64,000 nt of DNA from JAENVT01 sp963720775 (GTDB lineage: Bacteria > Actinomycetota > Acidimicrobiia > Acidimicrobiales > Ilumatobacteraceae), in the NCBI GenBank assembly GCA_963720775.1, contig CAVRGR010000005.1:62001-126000 (forward strand), written 5' to 3'. The notes beneath the pieces were generated by a model. The model was given only the letters and a program-made list of their open reading frames with translations. It was not told where the DNA came from and made no database searches. Both the position numbers and the translations under genes were made by a program. How positions within the stretch are numbered: position 1 is the stretch's first letter; every line of letters starts with the position of its first letter. This document shows positions 42,922-51,493 of this stretch, piece after piece.

Positions 42922-44448
42922 CTAGCCGAACTTCACACCCTGGGCGAGGGGGAGGTCATTGGAGTAGTTGATGGTGTTGGTGGCCCGGCGCATGTAGGCC
43001 TTCCACGCATCGCTGCCGCTCTCCCGCCCGCCACCGGTGGCCTTCTCGCCGCCGAACGCTCCGCCGATCTCCGCGCCACTCGGCCCGATGTTGACGTTGG
43101 CGATCCCGCAGTCGCTTCCATCCGGTGCGCAGAACCGTTCGGCCTCGCGCACGTCGGTGGTGAAGATGCTGCTGGCCAAACCCTGCGGCACGCCGTTCTG
43201 CACAGCCAATGCTTCGTCGAAGTCTTCGTAGGCCATCACGTAGAGCAACGGTGCGAACGTCTCCGTGGCCACGATGTCGGTCTGTGCCGGCATCGTCACG
43301 ATCGCCGGGCGAACGTAGGCAGCGTCGGGAGCCTCGTGGGCCAGCAGTCGATCGCCTCCCACCGTGACCTTGCCGCCGTCGGAACACGCCGTGTCGACGG
43401 CGGCCTGCATGCGCTCCAGCGCCTTGGCGGTGATCAACGGCCCCACCAACGTTGCGTCGTCGAGCGGACTGCCGATCGGAAGGGTCGCGTAGGCGGCCGA
43501 CATGCGTTCCACGACCTCGTCGAGCCGGGACCGATGCACGATGGCCCGTCGCAGCGACGTGCAGCGCTGGCCGGCGGTTCCCGCGGCGGCGAAGGTCATG
43601 CCGCGAACAACGAGATCGATGTCGGCGGAAGGGGCGACGATCGCCGCGTTGTTCCCTCCGAGCTCGAGGATGCTGCGTCCGAACCGGCCGGCAACGACGC
43701 CGGCCACCTGCTGGCCCATGCGTGTCGAACCCGTCGCACTCACCAGCGGAACACCGTCGTGAGCGACGAGGGCCGCGCCGACATCGGCGCCGCCGAGCAG
43801 GACCTGACTGAGATGCTCGGGAGCTCCGATTGCCGCGGCCGCCTTCGCGAACAAGGCATTGGTGGCGATGGCCGTGAGCGGTGTGAGGTCACTCGGCTTC
43901 CAGATCACCGGATTGCCGCACACCACTGCCAACGCGGCGTTCCAACTCCACACGGCCACGGGGAAGTTGAACGCGGTGATGACCGCCGTCGGGCCGAGCG
44001 GATGCCACTGCTCCATCAAGCGATGGCCCGGCCGTTCGCTGGCGATCGTCAGGCCGTGGAGCTGTCGGCTGAGACCTACGGCGAAGTCGCAGATGTCGAT
44101 CATCTCCTGCACTTCGCCGAGCGCTTCGCTCTCGATCTTGCCCACCTCGATCTGCACCAGCCGGGCAAGGTCGGCCTTGTGTGTTCGCAGCTGCATCGCC
44201 AGCAGGCGGATCAGCTCACCGCGCAGCGGCGCGGGAGTCGTGCGCCATGCCTTGAACGCGGTGCCTGCTCGCTCGACCGCCTCGTCGACCGACGTGGCTC
44301 CATCCACCGCGCCGAGGGTGGCACCGGTGATCGGGCTGCGGGCCTGTTGGTTGCCGGAATCGGAGAAGGCTGGTGCTCCGCAAGCGCGGAGCGCGGCTGC
44401 GGCGAGGTCTGTGAGGGCGTGCTGCGTCGGGAGTGTCACGCCAACCAT
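42922..44448 (-). CDS. ALDH7-type aldehyde dehydrogenase (aminoadipate semialdehyde/P6C dehydrogenase-like)
   Basis: The 508-residue NAD-dependent aldehyde dehydrogenase has the catalytic Glu in LELGGNNA, catalytic Cys in TAGQRCTSLRR, and TAFNFPVAVWSWNAALA. The C-terminal GGAFGGEKATGGGRESGSD is characteristic of ALDH7/antiquitin-type enzymes, which oxidise aminoadipate semialdehyde in lysine or pipecolate degradation. ATG at 44448 was preferred over a GTG 12 nt earlier. It has no operon partner in lysine catabolism here, so the substrate is inferred from the signature only. Confidence 0.92.
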   Translation of the reverse strand: MVGVTLPTQHALTDLAAAALRACGAPAFSDSGNQQARSPITGATLGAVDGATSVDEAVERAGTAFKAWRTTPAPLRGELIRLLAMQLRTHKADLARLVQIEVGKIESEALGEVQEMIDICDFAVGLSRQLHGLTIASERPGHRLMEQWHPLGPTAVITAFNFPVAVWSWNAALAVVCGNPVIWKPSDLTPLTAIATNALFAKAAAAIGAPEHLSQVLLGGADVGAALVAHDGVPLVSATGSTRMGQQVAGVVAGRFGRSILELGGNNAAIVAPSADIDLVVRGMTFAAAGTAGQRCTSLRRAIVHRSRLDEVVERMSAAYATLPIGSPLDDATLVGPLITAKALERMQAAVDTACSDGGKVTVGGDRLLAHEAPDAAYVRPAIVTMPAQTDIVATETFAPLLYVMAYEDFDEALAVQNGVPQGLASSIFTTDVREAERFCAPDGSDCGIANVNIGPSGAEIGGAFGGEKATGGGRESGSDAWKAYMRRATNTINYSNDLPLAQGVKFG

Positions 44449-44525
44449 GCTGCCACGCACCCAGCCGAAAGCGGTACTGGATCATCCCTCATCGAGTGCA
44501 CGAACGGAGTGGGTACCGTGTCGTG

Positions 44526-44861
44526 ATGAGTTTCGCTCAGCAAGGGCCGCCGGCCTCGGCCAAGCAGGTTGCCTACATACAGGCCCTCATGCGCAAGGCC
44601 GGCTACGACGATTTCCGCTCGGCGCGCACCGAGTACCGCCTCACGGCTCGGCAGGCTCGCGGCAAGTTCACGAAGGCCGAGGCGTCGGTGCTGATCGACC
44701 GGCTGACGTCGACCGCCGACGACAACCCGACGCTGTCGGTGACGGAGGAACCCGACACGCTCGAGTCGGCGCAGGCACTGCTCGTTCGCGGATTCCCGGC
44801 CGACGTGCTGGCCGACGAACTACGCCGCCGCGGCTGGTCGGTGGCCGAGCCTCAGTCGTAG
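44526..44861 (+). CDS. Conserved hypothetical protein, 111 residues
   Basis: The protein begins MSFAQQGPPASAKQVAYIQALM, a small Gln/Lys-containing helix pattern. It continues with KFTKAEASVLIDRL and two further predicted helices (about 75-108). It is soluble and has no recognised domain. It is divergent from the aldehyde dehydrogenase gene and its last 10 nt overlap the convergent toroid-protein gene. Normal codon use supports it as a real gene. Function is unknown. Confidence 0.7.
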   Translation: MSFAQQGPPASAKQVAYIQALMRKAGYDDFRSARTEYRLTARQARGKFTKAEASVLIDRLTSTADDNPTLSVTEEPDTLESAQALLVRGFPADVLADELRRRGWSVAEPQS

Positions 44862-45877
44862 CACCGCGGCACGAACACGCCGTTGGCCGGTGATGCTGCG
44901 TCGATGGCGTCGGCGGCGAGGATGACCGCGGCGCCGGTGTACGCGGAGACCTCCTCGAACGGGAACCGAACTTGGGTGGGGTAGACGATGCCGGTGTAGT
45001 AGCCGCCGTCGTCGCGTCGATGCAGTCGCGTCCACTTGATGAGATCGGTTGCCGTTGCGAGGTCACCGATGGCCGCGTGGGCGATGGCGCACTCTGCCGT
45101 TTCCGATGCCGTGACCCACGACTCGTCGCTGACACAGCGGATGCCGCGCTGTTCCATGGCGAACTCGGACCAGCCGTCGGCCAGGCGAATCTTCGCCCGT
45201 TCGCCGGTGAGGCAGCCGGACAGCACGGGGTAGTACCAGTCCATGGCCCAGCGATCCTTGGGCTCGAACACACGCGGGTGATCGTTGATGAGCAGGCTCA
45301 GGCGGTCGGCTGCGGCGATCCAGTCGGGTCGCGGTTCGTTGGTGAGTGCGGCGAGGTTGGCGCCGCAGCGCAGGGCGTGGGCGATCGATGAGGACCCGGT
45401 CAGCAGCGCGTAGTCCCACGGGCGGTCGTCGGCCGTGCATGCCCACAGCACCGTGCCGTCGTCGCGACGAAGGGTGAGCACCCAGTCGAGGGCGCGCTGC
45501 ACGGTTGGCCAGAGGTGGTCGACAAACGCTCGATCCCAGGTGCACAACCAGTGGTGCCACACGCCTGTGGCGATGTACGCACACACGTTGGTGTCGAGCT
45601 TCGCTTCTTCGACGGTGCCGTCAGGCAGGTAGTAGTTCCACCAACTGCCATCTTGACGTTGGATGTCGACCAACCATTCGTAGGCCCGCTCCGCGGCGGC
45701 GTGCAAGCCACCGACATCGAGCGCCATGGCGGTCTCGACATGGTTCCACGGGTCGCAATGGCCGCCGGGAAACCAGGGGATCATCCCGGTGTCGGTCTGC
45801 AACGAGGCGATCCACTGGGCGGTCTGCACGATCTCTTCGGCGGAGATCACGCCGTCGATGTCAGGCAGCCGCGACAC
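44852..45877 (-). CDS. Prenyltransferase/squalene-cyclase-like toroid protein
   Basis: The 341-residue protein looks like an alpha/alpha toroid. Repeated motifs such as AQWIASLQTDTGMIPWFPGG, ERAYEWLVDIQRQDGSWWNY and LDWVLTLRRDDGTVLWACT have the QDGSW-type pattern of squalene-cyclase-like repeats. No DxDD cyclase motif was found, so it may be a glycan-processing or unassigned toroid protein. GTG at 45877 is chosen because GGAAGGGTGG lies just upstream; an ATG at 45898 would overlap the methyltransferase gene more. It follows a GT4 and a methyltransferase gene, suggesting a shared glycan or lipid product. Confidence 0.72.
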   Translation of the reverse strand: MSRLPDIDGVISAEEIVQTAQWIASLQTDTGMIPWFPGGHCDPWNHVETAMALDVGGLHAAAERAYEWLVDIQRQDGSWWNYYLPDGTVEEAKLDTNVCAYIATGVWHHWLCTWDRAFVDHLWPTVQRALDWVLTLRRDDGTVLWACTADDRPWDYALLTGSSSIAHALRCGANLAALTNEPRPDWIAAADRLSLLINDHPRVFEPKDRWAMDWYYPVLSGCLTGERAKIRLADGWSEFAMEQRGIRCVSDESWVTASETAECAIAHAAIGDLATATDLIKWTRLHRRDDGGYYTGIVYPTQVRFPFEEVSAYTGAAVILAADAIDAASPANGVFVPRCYD

Positions 45878-46598
45878 GTGAACCACCCTTCCGGGCATAC
45901 ACGATGTAGCTCTTGCCGAGGAGCGGCGATGCAGCTCGCTCGACGACCTTGAGGCTTCGCGGTTGGCTGACGATCTCCCATTCAAGCAACCGCTTGTAGG
46001 AGTTCACCAGGCGATGGTCGTCGCGTCGCACGCCGACCGCGCACTTCAACCACCAGTACGGAGAGTGCAGGGCATGCGCGTGGTGGCTGCCGGTGATGGC
46101 CAGACCGGCGCTGCGCAACTTGGCCTTGAGCTCCGTAGCGGTGTAGATCCGCACGTGACCGCCGATGCTCTTCGGCGCGTGGTACTCGTCGCTGAGCATC
46201 CAGTTGATCTTCTCCGGGAACCAGGTCGGCACCGTCGCCGCGAAGGTGCCTCCCGGCTTGAGGACCCGCACGAACTCGTTGATCGCCGACGTATCAGCCT
46301 GGATGTGCTCGAGCACTTCACTGGTGATCACCCGGTCGAACGTGTTGTCGGCAAAGGGCAACGTCGTGGCATCGCCTTGCAGACCGCCGGCGAAGCGCTC
46401 CTCGGCGATCTCGCCCGTCTCGACCATCGCCGCAAACGTGGCTCGCGTGCTCCCGACCTCCTTGGCCGCGTAGTCGAGAGCAACGACGTTGGCGCCCTGG
46501 CGGGCGAGGGCGAACGCGTGACGCCCGAAGCCTGAGCCGGCGTCGAGCACGAGGTCGCCCGGCTGAACGCCGAGTCGATCAAGACGGATCGTGAGCAC
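45861..46598 (-). CDS. SAM-dependent methyltransferase (Methyltransf_11-like)
   Basis: This 245-residue class I methyltransferase has motif I VLDAGSGFGRHAFALA, acidic Asp in VVALDYAA, GDATTLPFADNTFDRVI, and EVLEHI with LKPGGTFAATVPTW. Start is GTG directly after the glycosyltransferase stop. The end overlaps the next gene start by about 17 nt. The acceptor is probably made or used by the GT4 enzyme of the same operon, but its identity cannot be read from sequence. Confidence 0.88.
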   Translation of the reverse strand: MLTIRLDRLGVQPGDLVLDAGSGFGRHAFALARQGANVVALDYAAKEVGSTRATFAAMVETGEIAEERFAGGLQGDATTLPFADNTFDRVITSEVLEHIQADTSAINEFVRVLKPGGTFAATVPTWFPEKINWMLSDEYHAPKSIGGHVRIYTATELKAKLRSAGLAITGSHHAHALHSPYWWLKCAVGVRRDDHRLVNSYKRLLEWEIVSQPRSLKVVERAASPLLGKSYIVYARKGGSRVAAA

Positions 46599-47912
46599 CT
46601 ACGGCCGCCCGTTCCTGCGCAACTTGTCGACGTTCTGGGGCATGGCCAGGACCTCGCGATACTGCTCGACGGTCAGCTGGGCGCAGTGCCTCCAGCTCCA
46701 GCGCTCGACGACTCGCTGCCGGCCGGCCTCGCCGATGCGGGCTCGCAACTCGGCGTCGTCAAGACCGCGACGAATGGCCGAGGCGAGATCGTCGACGTCT
46801 CCTGCCCTGCACTGCAGCACGGTCTCGCCGTCGCGGCCTGTGACCTCGGGGAGGGCACCGCCGTCGGTGGCAACCAAGCAGATGCCCGTCGACATGGCCT
46901 CGATGGCCGGCAGGCTGAAGCCTTCGTACAGGCTCGGCACGACAGCGAGCTCGGCTTCGGCGTAGAGCTCGACGATACGCTCATCGGGCACACCACTGAC
47001 GAAGTCGATGTGCGGACGCAGGCCGAGTTGATCGATCAGTTGGTTGCTCGCGCCGTCGCGTGGCTTGCCGATGATGGTGAGTGTGACGTCGCGTTCGGTG
47101 CGTAGCTTCGCCATCGCCTCGAGCAAGTAGGACAGCCCCTTGAGAGCGACATCGGCCGAAGCGGTGGTGATGAGCCGGCCGGGAGCTCGCGAGACCTTCG
47201 GCAGTGGAGTGAACAACTCGGGGTCGACGCCCACCGGAACGAGACGCATGCGATCGAGGCTGACTCCCATGTCGGCATGGATGTCTTTGATGGAGTTCTC
47301 GCTGACCACGACGATGCGCGGCAACCGACTGGCCACACGACCCTGCATCTTTACGAAGTTGTACCAACGACCGATCGAGTAGCGCTTTCGCCACGTTGTG
47401 GTGTGGGCCATCTCCAGCGCACGGTCGCGGGTGATCGGGTGATGCAGCGTGGCGATGGTGGGGATGATCTTCTCGATGCCGAGAACGCTGTACCCGAGGC
47501 ACTGGTTGTCGTGAACGAGGTCGAAGTCGGATCGGCGCTTGTCGAGGGCTTGCAGGGCACGCATGCTGAAGGCGAGCGGCTCGCCGAACGTGCCGCGCAG
47601 ATGGCTGAAGGCCTCGGCCCAATCGGCCTTCGTCTTCAACTCCCAATAACCGGGGAAGCGGCCCGGAAAGTGGTCGTTCCAGAGGTCGAGGCTCGGGAGC
47701 TCGTGCAGTGTGATCCGCTCGTCGAGGACCGGGTACGGCTGACCACCGAAGACTTCGACGCGGTGACCGAGGTCGACGAGCGCCTTGGTGAGGTGGCGCG
47801 TGTAGACCCCCTGCCCACCGACATGCGGTTTGCCGCGGTAGGTGAGATAGGCGATCGAGAGGGGGGCATCCGACGAGACAACCGGAGCCTTCGCCGAGGG
47901 GGCGGAAGACAT
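46599..47912 (-). CDS. GT4-family glycosyltransferase
   Basis: The 437-residue retaining glycosyltransferase has a GT-B fold. The N-terminal IAYLTYRGKPHVGGQGVYTR has the donor/acceptor glycine loop. The C-terminal domain has VVPSLYEGFSLPAIEAMS, the conserved E-x7-E nucleotide-sugar motif. It is the first gene of a three-gene minus-strand operon (GT4, methyltransferase, toroid protein). A TTAC-N6-GTAA palindrome lies 27 nt upstream of its ATG, suggesting TetR control. Sugar and acceptor are unknown. Confidence 0.9.
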   Translation of the reverse strand: MSSAPSAKAPVVSSDAPLSIAYLTYRGKPHVGGQGVYTRHLTKALVDLGHRVEVFGGQPYPVLDERITLHELPSLDLWNDHFPGRFPGYWELKTKADWAEAFSHLRGTFGEPLAFSMRALQALDKRRSDFDLVHDNQCLGYSVLGIEKIIPTIATLHHPITRDRALEMAHTTTWRKRYSIGRWYNFVKMQGRVASRLPRIVVVSENSIKDIHADMGVSLDRMRLVPVGVDPELFTPLPKVSRAPGRLITTASADVALKGLSYLLEAMAKLRTERDVTLTIIGKPRDGASNQLIDQLGLRPHIDFVSGVPDERIVELYAEAELAVVPSLYEGFSLPAIEAMSTGICLVATDGGALPEVTGRDGETVLQCRAGDVDDLASAIRRGLDDAELRARIGEAGRQRVVERWSWRHCAQLTVEQYREVLAMPQNVDKLRRNGRP

Positions 47913-47938
47913 AAGCCCCTCAGGCTATCCCGTGCTTG

Positions 47939-47952
47939 TTACCGACCAGTAA
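47939..47952. promoter_or_regulatory. TTAC-N6-GTAA candidate TetR operator before the GT4 operon
   Basis: TTACCGACCAGTAA is a TetR-type palindrome with perfect 4-bp ends. It lies between the aldose-epimerase stop and the GT4 start. The same half-sites with N6 spacing occur beside the TetR gene at 63094. Confidence 0.5.
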
Positions 47953-47985
47953 GCGTCACAGGGTTGCAACGTGGCGTGTCGTGGG

Positions 47986-48768
47986 TCACCCTCTCGACCC
48001 GGCTTTCGACCACTTGATGACCATCGTGCGACGCAGTTCTTGCCCCGGTTCGAGCCGGACTGCAGTGTTCATGTTGAAGGCGTCGGGCAGCGCGGTTTGT
48101 GGCTCCACGCAGGTTGCATAGGCAGGCATGTCGTACACGACCCAGTAGTCGCAGTCGCTGCTGATCGAGACCTCGAGATCGTCGATCCAGATGCGAGGTG
48201 TGCTCAACGGTTCGGAGAAGCAGTCGTCCCAGGGCGGTGGCCGAGGGGCCACGCTGCGTCCGTCTGTGATGTAGTCGTCGTCTCGGACGTACATCAGCTG
48301 GAAGCGCAGATCGACTCGCCTTGGCTTGACGAACCACGGGTGCCAACCCAACGAGCACGGCATCGCGTGTGCGTCGGCACGAACCGCGAGCGTGCACTTC
48401 AGCGAGTCGGCCGCCAACTCGATCAGCTGTTCCGCCTCGCCGCCCAACACCCAGTCGAGCCCGCACGTGAGCGCTGCGCTGCACGCGTCGTGAGCAGTCA
48501 CCTCCCAGGCCTGTTCGAACCCGGTTCCGTGAATCGCGTGCGGCGCGAAGTTGATGGGCATCTCGTAGTCGACATCGTCGAACGTGAATCGACCGTTGCG
48601 GAGACGTCCGGCCCATGGGACCATCGGGAAGCTCCCCCAGCCAGTTGCCGGCAGCGCCGGGTCGGGACCGACGATCATGTCGGTTCCACCGGCGTTCAGC
48701 GTTGCGACTCGCCCGCCTGCGGCGGGACTGAGGGTGCACGAGGCTGATCCTGCTCGGAGTTCGATCAC
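47986..48768 (-). CDS. Aldose 1-epimerase family protein
   Basis: This 260-residue mutarotase-superfamily protein has a beta-sandwich pattern with GGRVATLNAGGTDMIVG near the start, MVPWAGRLRNGRF, HAIHGTGFE and CSLGWHPWF with conserved His. Such enzymes interconvert alpha and beta anomers of sugars or sugar phosphates. GTG at 48768 is used because the domain begins there; the ribosome site is weak. It is divergent from dtd and 73 nt upstream of the GT4 operon. The sugar is unknown. Confidence 0.85.
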   Translation of the reverse strand: MIELRAGSASCTLSPAAGGRVATLNAGGTDMIVGPDPALPATGWGSFPMVPWAGRLRNGRFTFDDVDYEMPINFAPHAIHGTGFEQAWEVTAHDACSAALTCGLDWVLGGEAEQLIELAADSLKCTLAVRADAHAMPCSLGWHPWFVKPRRVDLRFQLMYVRDDDYITDGRSVAPRPPPWDDCFSEPLSTPRIWIDDLEVSISSDCDYWVVYDMPAYATCVEPQTALPDAFNMNTAVRLEPGQELRRTMVIKWSKAGSRG

Positions 48769-48797
48769 CAACCCATTCTGTACGGCAGACTCGGGCA

Positions 48798-49235
48798 ATG
48801 CGTGGTTTGGTGCAAAGGGTGTCGCAGGCAACGGTGGCGGTCGACGACCAGATCGTCGGCGCAATCGACGAGGGGTTGTGTGTTCTCGTGGGCGTCACGC
48901 ACGACGACACGGAGATGACGGCACGCAAGCTGGCCGACAAGATCTGGGGCCTTCGGGTGATCGACGACGACAACGGAGTGATGAACCGTTCCATTGCCGA
49001 CAGCGGCGGCGGGGTGTTGATCGTCAGCCAGTTCACGTTGTACGGCGACACCAGTGCCGGTCGTCGCCCGAGTTGGATCAAAGCGGCGAGGCCTGAGCAA
49101 GCCGAGCCCCTCATACAAGTGCTGGTCGATCATCTGCGTTCGCTGGGCGCAGTGGTGGCCACCGGACGGTTTCGCACGGAGATGCAGGTGTCGCTGACCA
49201 ACGACGGGCCTGTCACGGTTCTGTTGGAGGTGTGA
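48798..49235 (+). CDS. dtd: D-aminoacyl-tRNA deacylase
   Basis: The 145-residue protein is a typical DTD: MRGLVQRVSQATVAVD at the N-terminus, the catalytic SQFTLYGDTSAGRRPS, and the Gly-cisPro motif NDGPVTVLLE at the end. It removes D-amino acids mischarged on tRNA. Length and motifs are complete. It overlaps the convergent lnt-like gene by 23 nt at the 3' end. Confidence 0.96.
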   Translation: MRGLVQRVSQATVAVDDQIVGAIDEGLCVLVGVTHDDTEMTARKLADKIWGLRVIDDDNGVMNRSIADSGGGVLIVSQFTLYGDTSAGRRPSWIKAARPEQAEPLIQVLVDHLRSLGAVVATGRFRTEMQVSLTNDGPVTVLLEV

Positions 49236-50763
49236 CCCGTCGCCCGGCCAACCACGTTCGGCCGGGAACGATCCACGAGGCGAACAACGTCAGCAGCGCG
49301 AGCAGCTCCCACGGGAGGTCGCCGAGCTGTGAGTACCAGGTGCGACCCGACGTCAAGCCGATCGTGCGAGTGATGACCTTCTGCTCGCTGACCGCGGTGC
49401 GGTCCAAAACATCACCATCGGGGGAGACGAAGGCGCTGAATCCCGTGGGCGACACCTGCACCACCCAGCGACCGTTCTCGATCGCCCGCAGACGCGATGA
49501 CGCGACTTGTTGCGATTGCAAGATCGTGCCTGTGTAGCTCGATCCGTTGGTCGGATTGAGGATGAACGTTCCGCCATGACCGATCCCGTCTCGGGCACGG
49601 CTTCCGAAGAACACCTCCCAGGAGATGACGGTCGCGGCGCGAATGGTGCCGCTCTTGATCGGGAAGTCGAGGTACGCGGGACCGGTACCGGCCACGGCAT
49701 CACGCGGTACGAGATTCGTCGGAGCTCCCAATGCGTGCAGCAGCCCGCGCAGCGGCATGTACTCGCCGAAGGGCACCCGATGCACCTTCTCGTATCGCGA
49801 TACGACTTCTCCGTTCTGGGTGACGACCACTTGGGCGTTGATGAAGTGGTCGCCAGGTGCGTCCTCGGTGATGCCGACCGCGAACGGCGCGCCGATCCGC
49901 GATGCTTCGGCGGCAACCTCGCCGAGCTCACGACTCCCGGCGAGCTTCGGGACGTCGATGACGTTCTCCGGCCACACGACCAGATCCGCCGAGCCCGGCT
50001 CGATCGTTCGGGTGGCGTCCAGATGGCGTTCGAAGACCTCCCTCGGGTCGGAGTTGACGGCGCGTGTCCCCTGGGGTCCGCCGCCTTGCACGATCGCGAT
50101 GCGCAACGATGACGGCCGAGCGACGTCGGTACCGTCCGGAGCGATCGCGACCGCGACGACAACCACGAGCACAGCGGCGAGGAGCCCAATCGCGCCATGC
50201 CATTCGCCTTTCGTCCGCCGGCCCCGCATCTGGGCCAGGCGGGGGACGAACGGCGACGGACCGGACAGGGAGAACCCGATCTGGAACACCAACCACGTCA
50301 GCAGCACCACGCCGCCGAGGCGCACCACTCCGGCGAAGGGCCCGTCGGCCTGCCCGATCGGCAGCGTCGCCAACGGCACGCCACCGAACGGGAACACGAG
50401 GCGCAATGCCTCGGCGAGCGTATGAGCAGCCGGCCTGCCGATGACTCGCCATGGCCCATGCGGTGAGACCGTTGCCGCTATGGCGTGGAACCCGGCAAAT
50501 ACAGCGACCGCGGCGAAGTAGCCGGGCACGGTCAGCGACCACATCCAGGCCATCCCGGGCAACATCCAAACCGCGGCAAACACAAAGCCCCGCGCCGCCC
50601 GCTTGCGGGGTGAGGCGTGTTCTCCGAGTGACGTCTCGAACAGTGCGACGCCGATGAACGCCAGTGGCCAGAACCCCCAAGGGGGAAGCGAGAGGGCGAC
50701 AGCCACGCCGCCGCCGATCGCCATCGCGGCGGAAGCCGACAAGCGTGGAACACGGATCGACAT
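49213..50763 (-). CDS. lnt: Apolipoprotein N-acyltransferase homologue with Cys-to-Ser change
   Basis: The 516-residue protein has an N-terminal membrane domain of about six helices and a periplasmic nitrilase domain. Catalytic Glu266 (VVWPENVID) and Lys326 (YEKVHRVPFGEY) align with E. coli Glu267 and Lys335. The nucleophile position is Ser381 in VISWEVFF, where E. coli has Cys387 in ICYE. The neighbouring Glu383 is kept. Lnt adds the third acyl chain to lipoproteins. Activity with Ser is uncertain, and a lineage-specific variant is possible. Codon TCC confirms Ser. Confidence 0.9.
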   Translation of the reverse strand: MSIRVPRLSASAAMAIGGGVAVALSLPPWGFWPLAFIGVALFETSLGEHASPRKRAARGFVFAAVWMLPGMAWMWSLTVPGYFAAVAVFAGFHAIAATVSPHGPWRVIGRPAAHTLAEALRLVFPFGGVPLATLPIGQADGPFAGVVRLGGVVLLTWLVFQIGFSLSGPSPFVPRLAQMRGRRTKGEWHGAIGLLAAVLVVVVAVAIAPDGTDVARPSSLRIAIVQGGGPQGTRAVNSDPREVFERHLDATRTIEPGSADLVVWPENVIDVPKLAGSRELGEVAAEASRIGAPFAVGITEDAPGDHFINAQVVVTQNGEVVSRYEKVHRVPFGEYMPLRGLLHALGAPTNLVPRDAVAGTGPAYLDFPIKSGTIRAATVISWEVFFGSRARDGIGHGGTFILNPTNGSSYTGTILQSQQVASSRLRAIENGRWVVQVSPTGFSAFVSPDGDVLDRTAVSEQKVITRTIGLTSGRTWYSQLGDLPWELLALLTLFASWIVPGRTWLAGRRVTPPTEP

Positions 50764-50802
50764 CAGCGAGCGACCCTAGCCGCGACCTGCGCGCCGTGGC
50801 CG

Positions 50803-51471
50803 TTACGCGTTGGGGACGTAGGTGAGGTGAACCACGATTCGTTGCCTGGTGGAACCCGGCGGATTGCAGGCGAACAGCGTCGCCGTGTAGTCGGCGGTCT
50901 GATCGGCAATCCACAGCGCGTCGGGATAGACGATGTCGGTGCCGGTGACCTCATACACGAAGCGGCCGGCGTCGGTCGTCATGATCACCTGATCGCCCGG
51001 CGCGAGCTTGTCGAGGTTGCGGAACGGCTTGTCGTGGCTGACCCGATGCCCAGCGATCACCACGTTGCCCTGGCTGCCGGGCAGTGCCGTACCGGGCCAG
51101 TGCCCGGGTCCGTGGTTGAGCGTCGACAGGGTGATGCCTTCGTACATCGACTTCGTCACACCGATCTTGGGAATCTCGATGGTGCCAAGGGCAAGGAGTG
51201 GTTCAGACGCATTGTCGTCGGGTGGGCTCTCCGGGTTGGGCAAGGTGTCGGGCACGGAGATCGACGTAGAGGTCGTCGATGTCGAGGTGCTGGAAGTCGA
51301 CGTAGTCGTCGTCGAACTGCTCGTCGTGGTCGAGGAGGCGGGCGTCGTCGTGGAGGTGGTGGTAGTGGTAGCGACAGCGACGCTTGCAATCGGTGCTGCG
51401 TTCGATTCGCCGCCGCACGCGGATACGAGCACGAGCCCGGCACAGGCCATCGCCACAGTACGTCGCCGCAT
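50803..51471 (-). CDS. Class E sortase lipoprotein
   Basis: This 222-residue protein begins with a lipoprotein-type signal (LVLVSACGG, lipid Cys19) and a long Thr/Ser-rich linker (about 34-72). A sortase domain follows with His142 (AGHRVSHDKPF), Cys202 (LFACNPPGSTRQR) and Arg209 or Arg211. LFACNPPG matches the class E TLxTCNP-like site. It should attach sorted proteins to the cell surface or polymerise pilins. Most sortases have an N-terminal membrane helix; a lipid anchor here is a variation. No substrate with an LxxTG-type tail was seen. Confidence 0.88.
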   Translation of the reverse strand: MRRRTVAMACAGLVLVSACGGESNAAPIASVAVATTTTTSTTTPASSTTTSSSTTTTSTSSTSTSTTSTSISVPDTLPNPESPPDDNASEPLLALGTIEIPKIGVTKSMYEGITLSTLNHGPGHWPGTALPGSQGNVVIAGHRVSHDKPFRNLDKLAPGDQVIMTTDAGRFVYEVTGTDIVYPDALWIADQTADYTATLFACNPPGSTRQRIVVHLTYVPNA

Positions 51472-51493
51472 AGCATCAGTCTGCCAGCGCCGA

